A stretch of 64,000 bases of DNA from Apostichopus japonicus (lineage: Eukaryota; Echinodermata; Holothuroidea; Aspidochirotida; Stichopodidae): contig NC_092582.1 in the NCBI RefSeq assembly GCF_037975245.1, positions 22,840,577 through 22,904,576 on the forward strand, read 5' to 3'. Positions 11,501-23,500 of this stretch are shown here, piece by piece. The notes beneath the pieces are model-generated. The model worked only from the letters and a program-made list of their open reading frames with translations, did no database searches and was not told the origin of the DNA. The position numbers were made by a program, and so were the translations under genes. Position 1 is the stretch's first letter. The number at the start of each line of letters is the position of its first letter.

Positions 11501-14500
11501 ACACGACTTGTTCTTAGAGAACATGAACTGTACACTGACTGCATGCAGCTTTAATATTTAACTAAATGTGTCACTGTTATTGCATATATGTTATTGCATT
11601 AATAAGCACTCACTTGGGATAATTTTTTGGCTAAGTACTGTTTTTTTTCTTTCATATCCCACTTCAGAGCACTTGCACTTGTCATTATGAGCATTACAAA
11701 TGTCATGTGTTTCTATCAGATCAAGGTTAGGAACTGTTTATACTGTCAGTACGAGTGCTTTGAAGCATGATATGGGTGGACAGTATATAGTGGTATTAGC
11801 ATTAGAATCAGATAAAGGTAGGAACTGTTTAAACTGTCAGTATGAGTGCTTTGAAGCATGATATGGGTGGACAGTATAAAGTGGTATTAGCATTAGGGAA
11901 TCGGCTGGTAATTATTTCAGCCAAAGATGAATATTCATGACTTGTTCATGTATATTAATATCTATTAAAGGCACTCATAATACAGGTTCACACTTTGCAT
12001 TCATTGTTAAGTAAAATAAGTTCAACTTTTTCTTATTTTTATTTTTGTTTGGTTAATCAGATGAAGAAGAGGATGATCTGTTCGGGAGGAAGGAGGTCAA
12101 ACCGGTCCAAAAGACACTCCGGTCGGCTCTGTCCCAGCAACTGGAGCAGTATCCGCAACAGGCTAGCAATCCGTTCTCGGAATTTGCAAAGTTCGATGGA
12201 AAGGTAGGTATCGTCACTAATAGCAGTCAATAGGAACTGTTTATACTGTCAGTATGAGTGCTTTGAAGCATGATATGGGTGGACAGTATATATTGGTATT
12301 AGCATTAATTACAGTAGGAAATTGTCCTAGAATTAACTCATACATATGTTTTTACTTCGCTCCTCGCTTATCTGTCTCCCCACAACCTTGGCACCCTCGT
12401 TCTACCGTGCCTAGAATGTCCTGGTAACCTTTCTTAACACTGTGCGCCCTCTATGACCGACCCCTCCGGTCAATGCCCCTCCTCCTTCTCATTCTACCAT
12501 TCGAATAATGATATCATACTAAAAAAATATTAAATAAATTCAATTTTTTTCTTTCTTCAAAAACATATTTACAGTACCTACATTTTAATACACTTTGTTA
12601 ATTCAAACAGTATAAGTTTGCTTTTTAAATCATTTATATTACACCAGAAAGAAAAAACACCCCAAAAGCAGAAACTCTTTGGTTATTGTCATAGGCGTAC
12701 GGGACCATTTCGGTTTGGGGGGGCAGAAACTTTTGTGCCCGAAATTTCCCGTGACACTATCTAAGCGGAGCGCCACCATCGGTTGGCGCGTAGCATACAA
12801 GAATTTTTTTGGCAAAATATGCCTCTCAGATTGCCGGAAATGGCACTTCTGAGGCCTTGCAAGTTGCATCTAGACATTCTTTATTTTATAATCTCACGTT
12901 TAGAACTTTACACTTCCCCAAAAATTTGGTAAATTAGAAGAAGAAAAAATGGTAACATCACTTTGACGGGGAAAACTAGGACAGTATATTTTTTAACTCC
13001 TATTTAAAAGGATACTTATCAGGCTGGTAAAGATCCTTGGAAGTGCAGAAGTCCTGATAGGAAACTTCTAGAGTATAAATCCAAGGTAATCCGGGCGAAT
13101 TTCGCGAAAATTTTTCTAACTCCGAAAAACACAGTGAGACACTTTGTGGGTAGAAAAATGAAGGAAGGCCATTAGGGCCAGTGAGGGTGTACAGTGTTAA
13201 AAGATTACCAGGGCATTCTAGACACGGTAGAATGCGGTGCATAGGTTGTGGGGAGACAGGTAAGTGGGTCACTCGTAAATATATAAACCAGTAAGTTTTA
13301 TAATATTAGAAGAAGAAAAAATGGTAACATCACTTTGACGGGGAAAACTAGGACAGTATATTTTTTAAGCTCCTATTTAGTTACGGTATGTATTATTTTA
13401 ACACAGTACTCAGCTACCCCCAGAAAAACATACATTTTTCAACGACACGTAGGCGGGAAAATGTCACTGTGTCGGGTGAGACTGCAATTTGTCTCACAAT
13501 AAAAGTATAAAAAATAACAAAGAATATGATAAACCTGTACTTTTAGGCTTGTAGGCACTCCCCCCCCCCCCCACCATCCAAGAAAAAGAAAATGTTTCTT
13601 ATATACACTCATGTCTGGGATGTCCAGGTATACAGTTGACTAGTTAGAAAAAAATGTTTACTACGGTTTTTTCACTTCAGAGACTGCTAATATCCATGCA
13701 TGCTTGTCACCACGATTGTGAGCGGCGTTCCCTGTTAATAATTTTGGGAGATAGTGCAAAAAGCGTGGTAGCCCAGATGAGCTGCGCTTACGGTGGTGTT
13801 ACATGGAAATATTCGGGCATCATGATGCTAAATTAAGAAAATCATTAGGCCTATATTAATATTAATGTCACAAAACAAATAACACAGAACGCTCTCCACG
13901 GAATTTTCGGGCAAAAATATGAAAAAGATTCGGGCAAGCTACTACATATTTATATATATATATTTTTTTCTCCTCTTAGGCTGCCCGAATTTTTCAGGAC
14001 TTTTGCCCGAATTTCTTGTCCTCTGGGAAATTTGGGGGGGCAGTCTGCCCCCCCGCCTCGTACGCCTATGGTTATTGTTGTTGTTGTTCTGTCTTGAAAA
14101 CTGTCTATAGAAAGAGAGTAAAACTTCTTACATCAGCCCCCCCAAGTTCTTCATCAAAAAGCCAATTTATATTTTTAAATATTTGATGCGGCCAATTTTT
14201 TCGTCGACTGGAATCATTCTGAGAAAGAAACTAGGTCTAGGTCATGCTCGATGTCCTCTCCAAATTCAACACACTTTCTGTAAGACTCTGGCTTGGAGCA
14301 GACGGCCGTAAAATATTACACGACGACGTCGGTCTCGGAATGACTGCAGTTATAAGCAGAGATAAAGACTCCTCAGCGCAAAATGTTCTAAAAAATAAAA
14401 AAAAAATAAAAGCGAAATTAGATGGATTGGGGGAGATCCCTTTAATATTTCGTATTTCGTCCTTGTTTCACTTCGACATCTCTACAATTAGAGGTGCGAT

Positions 14501-17500
14501 ATCTTTATGTTTAGCAGAAGCCCTTTAATAACTGTACTACCAAGCTCAAAGTCTGTTTCTTCAGTGCTATTAACAAAAAAAAGCTGCTATTTGGCACTTT
14601 GGTTTCTATATAAAGAAAAAGAAGGAAAATGAAAGAACAACTTGATTGTACCATGGCACAGTAGAGCTTCAGTGGTTAATTTATTTCAGTGTTTACATGT
14701 ACGTTTAAATGGTAATCGATTCATTCCGGCTTCGGTTATTAATTGATCAAATTTGATCGTAAATTTTCAGTTTTTTTTGTTACGTAGGTTCTTTGTGTTG
14801 CATTTAGTCATTGGGTAACTAGGAAAAAAAAAGGAAAAAAAAAGGGAGATGGCTTGGAAGGAGATCATTCATCAATTAAGAGAATTGTCGATGAGATTTA
14901 AACTTGTTAGGAGAAGGGGTGTGGGGGAGGGGTAGGGAGGGATAAGAGATGGGGAAGAGGGGGTAAGATTTTCACCTGGTCATATTCTTTTCTCTATACT
15001 CGGTATATAGTATATAATGAATTCAAGTGATGTCAATATAAATGTGTTTTATATTGGTTGAATGAAGATATGTGCAATGGGGGGGAGGGGAGGGGATGGA
15101 GGAGAGGCTGTGGAGGGAGGTTGAAACCCAGGATGTGCTACTATTTTGTGGTAGTTTAGACCGATAGTCCGGCATTCCCCTCCTCCCACTGCTCTTACAG
15201 TGCCTGCTGCTATAAGGTTTGGTTTTTTGTGTTCTTAACTCCCATTAATTTTAGAGAAGAAATAATATGTTGAGAAGAACAGGTTCTATGCAATCACACT
15301 GTATTAAAGGGAGTAACAGAGGTGAGGGATATTGCATGAGTAGAGTGGGGAATATAGAAAGGGTGGTAGTGGGTGGTACACAGTATGGGTGGCAGTGGGG
15401 GATGTGGTATGGGTGGTAGTGGGGGATGTGGTAAGGAGAGCAGTGGGGATATAGAAAGGGTGGTAATGGGAGATATGGAAAGGTTGATAGTGGGGTATGT
15501 GGTAAGGGTGCCAGTGGGGGATATGGAAAGGATCGCCGAGGGAGGTATGGATGCGATGGTTGTCGGAGATGTGGAAAGGAGTGGTAGTGGAGATGCGGAA
15601 AGGGATTGTAGTGGGGATGTTGAGAGGTAGAGGTGTGTCAAGAGGGGTGGTCGGTGAGAAATGGAAAGGGTGGATAGGGGGTGCCAAAAGGGGTGGTCGG
15701 TGAGAAATGGAAAGGGTGGATAGGGGGTGCCAAAAGGGGTGGTCGGTGAGAAGTGGAAAAGGTGGATGGGGGTGTCAATAGGGGGTGGTCCGTGAGCTCA
15801 GAGGAAAAGGTGGATAGGGAATGTTAAAAGGGACGGTTGAGGGAAGTGGAAAATGGATGGTAGTTCAGGATGTGAAAGGGGTGGTTGTGGAGGATGTGGA
15901 TAGGGATAAAAGTGGAGCTGTAGAAGGGATGATGTTGTGTCTATGCGCCTGAGAATAATATAAAGAACTGCCCCTATGCAAACGTTGTCAGACTGCCAAC
16001 ACTTCATGTTCGTGTGTGTGCGCTTCTGTTCTTCGCAGGCTCACATCGGATCGGGAACCAGCATCAAAAAGATTGGTATCTTCTTGGACATGTGTGAGGG
16101 GGATGCCAGGGAGTTCCCCTTGGAGATACAAGTGGTCGGCACGGCAAAGGTCAGCGAGGTCATTGGCTTGATATGCTGGCACTACAAAAACGAGGGATAC
16201 GAACCACCGTTAAGGTATGACAGAGATTCTCCCGAGGGTAGAGAAAGTAATTGATATAGAAGCAGTCAGTAGTTCCTAACAATACGTGTTGGTGAAGTAA
16301 CATTGTAAGATGCCTTGGATTTGCTAGACTAGGCTAGGTTTTATAGAATAAGCTTTGCCCTCAGGCTTCTTATCGGGCCTGAGCTTTTTCCGGGAATTCG
16401 CGGAATATCCATGTTTTCTTTTCTACCTCGGGGACAAATACTATTATCCTTACACACTGTAACATACGCAAACTGGAGCCTATACCGCAATTTTTGCAAA
16501 GTTCTGTGATTTTTTTTTTACCAAGGCTCATCACTGTCTTATACATCCTTGGTAATCAGAGGAGATCTACATGAATATTGGAAACAGCTACTTCCTGCCC
16601 GGAAAAAAGGTCTAAGTCAAAGTTCAACGAAAAGTTCTTCAATTCTTGAAGACTTTCAAACTTGTACGATATTAATCTAGTATCAAAGACACACGTAATA
16701 TAAATAGGCTACACAATATTTCTCCCCATTCCAGATAGAAAACCTGACTGAGTTTTGAGATCAATAAATTTGAGGAATTTCAATACATCGTACTACACCA
16801 GTGAGGAAGCAGATCGTTAGTCTGTGTGGTGTTATCGTTAATACCCTCCATTTACTATGGTTTATAATATCCTCATCCAATGTACACAAAAGGTCGATGT
16901 CTCTCGTACAGGACAGGCAATCAGTTAATAGGAAGTGGAAAACTCTGCTCCAAATCAGGATAGTAGAGGACAAAATATTTATTGCCACAGAGGGAAGAAG
17001 GCTTAACTCCAGATGTCTGTCAGTCTGTCTGTCTGTCTGAGGACAGTTCGGTCTAATCAAAAGGGTTAAACAACGTGTCTTTATATATATATAAACACTT
17101 GATATAGGGGGAGGGGAGAAGTCGGGGGGTGGGGGTGGGGGTGGGTTGGCCTGCAATTTTTTCAGGTCACTATTGTAACCATTTTTAAGGCAAATTTTAA
17201 GGATAATACTCGTTTCATTTCTCATTGAGATTTTTTTTTTAAATGAGTGCAAACAATATCAATGATAAAATAAAAAGACTTAAAATTTTATTCCCCATCT
17301 TCCCCCCACCCCCCTCCCTCTTTATTTTCTTCTTCTGCTTTTTATGGGTTATCAAGAATTGTCAAGAGCTCACTTCTCTCAGGACCGAAGGCGTCTGAAG
17401 AGGAACCTGTGAAACTCGTCAAATATTCATTGCGACGACTGGCCCAGTCATCTTCATATCTTGTTTCTGTCAATCACTCGACTCGGTCGACATCGTCGCC

Positions 17501-20500
17501 ATTAATATTCAAAACTTTTCACAGACAGGTCTCTGCTCCGATCATTATCACGACTGCACTTATACGGAATCGTGTTTCACCTCATTTTGTCTCTGTGAAA
17601 ATTGATACTTACATAGTCATTGCTATTATTTTCCCCGCTGCTCCAGTCGCCCCCATCTTATGTATCTTGTTGGTTTAGGGATACCTTCAGAAAACACCAT
17701 CTCGCTGGGATGCTTGCCCCCGCTGGAATTGAGGCGATTGGCTCATCTCTAAATGTGTGATAGACTTGTTAAAGTCACATTTAGGCGAGAGATTATCCAG
17801 TGTACAGTAGTCAATGTGCAGGGAGCCAAATATTATAAAGTTTTGAAACTCATGGAAGTTGTATTATCACGAAGGAAATTTTTATTGTTAATAATTTTAC
17901 AATTATATACAAAAGAAAGAACAGAAATTCCAAAAACGAAAAAGAAGAAAATGGTTTCGTAGGTTTTAAGACATAATTTGATGAACCTAAAATTATCAAA
18001 ACAAGTTTCAAAACAACTTGTTTCTATTTTGTATAATTAGGAGAATATTTCATGTACATTCAAAACACATCCAATAAGTTTTTAAAAAGTGTTAGAGTTT
18101 GGATGGAGGGAAAGATGGACGGGCGGGCTGTCAGTCTGGTGGGGGGGGGGGCGGGCGTGCTGGCCAAAACTAGTAATATTTTAAATTCATGCAACATGCT
18201 CGATGCCTTAGATTGTCTGTGTTTACCGTTGATGGTATTTTCTCTTCTGTTTCTTTATTCTCTAGAGACAGCATTGATAACTACTGTCTGATGATAGCCG
18301 AGGAGGAGGGTGAGGTGGACGATGACTTTCCTGCCCTCGATTGCAAAGAAGCCATCTCTAAATTTGGCTTCAGTACCTTGGCTCTCGTCGAGAAGGCATC
18401 GGTCCTCCCCGATAAGGAATCTCAGGAGTCCGGTAAAGATGAAGCAATAATTGTGAACATGTAAGTATAACTCATCTCATGTCAGAAACTATAGAGAGAT
18501 GGCCTTAGGCATTCACATGTGAATAGATTTGTTTAAATCTGTTGGTAACTCACATGTGAAGATATTGGATATAAGTGGGCAGTCTGGTAGAGGGGGAAAA
18601 TGATTGTGAAGATATGAGTATACTCATCTCATATTAGAAGCTATAGATAGATGGCTTAGGCATTCACATGTGAATACACTTTCATAAATCTGTTAGTAAC
18701 TCACATACGAAGATATTGGATATAAGTGGGCAGTCTGGTACAGAGGGGGCGAAAAAAAATGATTGTGAATATTTGAGTATACTCATCTCATGTAAGAAAC
18801 AATAGGGAGGTGGCTTAGGCATTCACATGTGAATAGATTTTTTTAAATCTCTCTGTAACTCACATGTGAAGATATTGGATTTAATTCGGCAGTTTGTTAA
18901 TACAGGAAAGAAATGATAGCGAACATGCGAGTAGAATCGTCTCATCTGAGAAACCGTAAGGAGACCTTTGGAACGTTGACTTCTCAGAATCGGGAGAGAC
19001 ATTATGAGACACTCATATTGTTGTCCTGCTCTGTCTTTCTTTGTCCTCAGAAAGTCCTCAGATGGAGAGTCCAAGCTTGCGATCGATAATACTCAGGTCA
19101 CTCTCCGAGAGTTGATGAACAAAGCGCTGAAACGGAGGAAGGGAATCATCCCAACGGCAGGTAGAGTCAGCTCAGTTCCGAATGTAGTAAAAATGGAAGT
19201 CACTAAACCTCACCATCATTAATGGTCTCTGCGATGAGAGATAACTGTCATGAACAACTCGCCCCACCCACCCGCCCCTCCATCATTCCCCCCAACCACC
19301 CTCCTCTAAAAGTAGATGACTCAAACCCTACCATGACGAATGGACTCTGTGACAAACAATTTAACCCATACAGCTAAGAAAAATATATCTTATTGCATGT
19401 AGCAGAGATGACAGATATTATGATCCTTCATACACACACACACTCACTCACACACAATGCCTGAAGACTTGATTTAGTCTCAATATGACATCATTGAGCC
19501 ACATGTGCTTCAAATGTTTTGATATCTTTTTTTTCTGCATTCTGCTTTTTAGAGAGACAGGTTGTGTAGTAAGAACCTTTCAACAATAGTGACACACATA
19601 TCCAAAAGATTAGTCTCAAAAAGGTCCAACTTCCTTTCCCCCCCCCCCACCCTCCTTGAAATACAGAATTTGTCATGTTGTCTTTGCACTGTGTTCACAG
19701 TGTAATTGTTTTGTGGACACATGAAGAATATTTTTAGATATCACATTGTAATCACTACATATGACCCCTTGAGAACTTTCACTCTGTAACCTTGAGGATA
19801 AAATTAGAATGATGAAAGTAAAACACGTCTGGAAAAAATGAACTGTCCAAATGAGCCATCTGCACATTTATTTATTTTTCATTTTCAAACGGTTTTTTGT
19901 TTTCTCTGTTTCCTTATGTTTTGAAAGATAAAAGTGCTTTGTTACTAACTGATCCTTTCACTTGTTAGGTCCTGATTACCTGATGGAGAAGGTTAACGAC
20001 CCAGGTGTGTCCCTGGATTTGGACGCTAAGTTGAGTTCGATTGGATGCCTGAACTTTGTGATGGTCAGAGAGCACAGTAAGTTATCACATGTGCGAAGGT
20101 TTGACTCTATTGCCATATATTTTTCATCAGGTTGTATTTTTTTGATATTCTGATTAAAATCTGGTAGTATTCATCCATTACTGGTTACCATGCAGGCCTA
20201 GAATGTCACAATTTTCTGCAACATGCTAAAAAATGCCAGTGCCAAAAAAAACCCAGTTATTTCCAATATCTTTCCTTTAGTAGTAATAGTATTCTACTAC
20301 AAGATTGTGGCAAAGTCTCCTCTCAAACTGTCATGGTATAATTCCCCGAGTAATGATAGACAAACCAAACATGGTCACCAAATATTAAATTTGTGGACCA
20401 TTTTCCAGAGCTAATTTATGTTTTTTTTGGGGGGGGAGGGGAAATTGGGACTGTTTCCTTTCATCCCATCCAATTGTGTTGGTCAAAATTCCTGTTAAAT

Positions 20501-23500
20501 TCTTTCAAGAAAGTTTTTACCATCCAAAAGGGGAGGGTAATTTCCCTTATAACTCCCCCCCATCCCCCACCTAATGACGGGCCATATCATCTGTCACTTG
20601 CTCCCCTATCCAACACTCCCTCCCTCTCTCCTCACCCAGTCAGAATGTCTGCAAAATCCCTCGTCCTCGTGGCAGGGTCTGTTGTCCTTAGAAACACGTC
20701 ATTATAGACTTCAGTGTTAGGGTTACCCCCGGTCTTCAATACATCCACTGATTATAACAGGAAGTGTACAACAAGTTGTTGGTGGCAGTTACTAATTACG
20801 CTAGTCTAAACACTGCCAGCAAATCCCCAAACGAACTGGGATACAATTTTTATAGTCTAGCTGTGACTTCCTGCAGTGATTAAACACAGCCGACCCAGTC
20901 ACCCAGAGACATTCTAAAACAATAGCGTAATTTCTCATTAACTTCTGACGGACATATCCACCGCTAAAAATAGTATGCCAGCGAATTGGATCAAGCCGAA
21001 CGGAAATTAACGAAGCTATCTTTGGCTTCAAGTGGCCATGACATGTGTTTTTATTCAGAGTAAAAAAACGCCGCAGCTAGTTTGCATCTCGTTCAGGCTA
21101 CTGAACAAACTCCAAACTTAGATTCAAAGCTGATCAAAGTAAAATTGTCCTTGCATGATCTGTTTTTTTTTCTTTTTTCACAAAGAGAATCTTAATGAGC
21201 AAGAGATTTATTAATTTAATAAATTAAACTCTTGTTTCCAACATTTCCTGACCAAGAAACTTTATCGAATAAGTATTTAATCTCACAAATAAAGAACATT
21301 TTTGCAAATTAAAAAAAAAAAATACTTGAGACTTTGACATTTTTTTTCTTCAAAAATTGTTGTAAATTTAAAATTCTTGAAAAATGGGTAATAAGTCAAG
21401 CTCATGGGTTACATATCGTATTGGGTTTATGGTATTGGAAATCGTCGGAAAAATTTATCAACATCCACTCAAAGCAGATGCATTAAGAGATGCATTAGGT
21501 CTTAGAATGAATTCATGCCAAAAACATATAATTATAATAATAATTAACAGTTATTGAGAAATGTTGTAGTTAAAAATTTATAACCTTTATATTCCGGTGG
21601 CAAAAGTCCAATGGTTAATTAAAACGTTGGGAATTTTATGCATCTTCAGGTTAAAACCACATCTTCGTAGCATTTGGTGTGACGTGAAGATGTGAATTTT
21701 TCAAAATTTGGTGGTAGTTGTGAATAGGCATCTGGCAACAGCAAACTGAATGATGTACAGCAATTCAGCTGTGAATGTTGTTTCTTGCCCCTTTTTTATA
21801 ATATTTAACATCACAGAGGAAAATAAAATTTGTACAAAAAAGTTTAAAAAATAAATCTAAATGTAGAGAATCTTGACAGCTGAGCAAGAATTCGAAATGT
21901 ATCAGGTTTCAAGAATAAATCAACAAGAATATTATAGGAAATAAAAACTTTTGAAGGACACCTGTAATTATGTCATCATAGAACACCCACTGCGATCTAC
22001 TCCAGGAAAGAATGGAGGGATTAGCTAGTCAAAATAGGTTACATTCAATCAACCAATATTCTTGATTTATGAACAACATTTGAGATTGGGGGGGGGGGGG
22101 GTGGGGTTCCAACAGCCTCTGGAATTTTTTTCCTTCTCTATATAGGCCTCATATTGTCTGCCTTTGGGAAATCCCTGGGTAGAGAAGTTCTGCCAAAAAC
22201 TTTGTATTAGTCACCATGTCCAAAAGGTAAAGCTGCAATATGCTGCTTAGCTAGGATGAATCGATACCGAACAATAGAGATTATCTCTGCTGACCTGCAG
22301 TGACTATCATGTGAAACTGAATCACACAAAAGGTTATGTACTTTGCTGCATCCCCCTCACTACCTTACTTTTGACAGGTACCTTCAGTGAATAATATTGC
22401 CCCCCGTGCTAGTATTTGTTAATATCGCATGTCGTGTGTTTTGCTTTCATACTTTTTTCCTTCATTCTCTACGTATGTTTACGATGTGTTTGCACCACGT
22501 TCACAGGTAAGAGGTCGTACGTGAAACCGAGTGAGAGATTCCGTCACGGTTCCGGCCAGGAACTCTCCTACGTCATCAGCACCCAGTATAAGTCGTTCAG
22601 GGTCAACATGTTACACAAACTGCGCCCAACCAACGAAATACAGCTCGGTAAGACTTTTTTAAGTTTATGACTAAAACACGACTTGGGCAAATATGACCAA
22701 AGTTTTTCTTACCATTATCTAGGTAACAAGCTTCCCTACTTAATGATTCCAGTCGGGGTCTTAACATTTAGTGGCCCAGACTGTTTTAATCGTGTTCGTA
22801 TTATTCATATGTTAAAGAGTTAGTTGAATAATTTAGAAACAAGCAATAGAGTTTTGCTTCATCGTACGAAATGAAGGTCGACTTAGTCAAACAAATGAAC
22901 TATATTGTTGTGTTACTTTAGTTTGGAATATCATCGAAAATAGATGTAAAAAGGCTCTTTCTCTCCAAAAGCTGTGTTAACAGAACATCATGTGGTGTGA
23001 TGTGGTATCGTCTTATGTTGTGTATGAAACGATGTATGGAATGATGTGATGTCATATTTTGTAAGGTGTGGTATGTTGTATGATATGGCATCGGATGTGA
23101 TACCATAGCATGTACAATATAATATATGATATGGTATATGATATGAAATATAATGTAATATGTGAAATGGTATGATATCATCTGATACGATATATAATAT
23201 GATAAGTGATATTGTATGATATAAGTGATATGGTATGATATATGTGATATGGTATGATATATGTGATATGATATATGTAGTTGGTATAATATCTGTGATA
23301 TGGTATGATATATGTTGTTGGTATAATATATGTGATATGGTATGATATGATATATGTAGTTGGTATAATATATGTGATATGGTATGATATATGTGATATG
23401 GTATGATATGGTGTTATGTGTGATATTTTGTGACATGGTATGATATATGTGATATGGTATGACATATGTGAGTTGGTATAATATATGTGATATGGTATAT

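Noticed and set aside
15294-15687. Two long overlapping minus-strand frames rich in His, Pro, Ser and Thr.
   Set aside because: They exist only because the purine-rich minisatellite has no stop codons in those frames.
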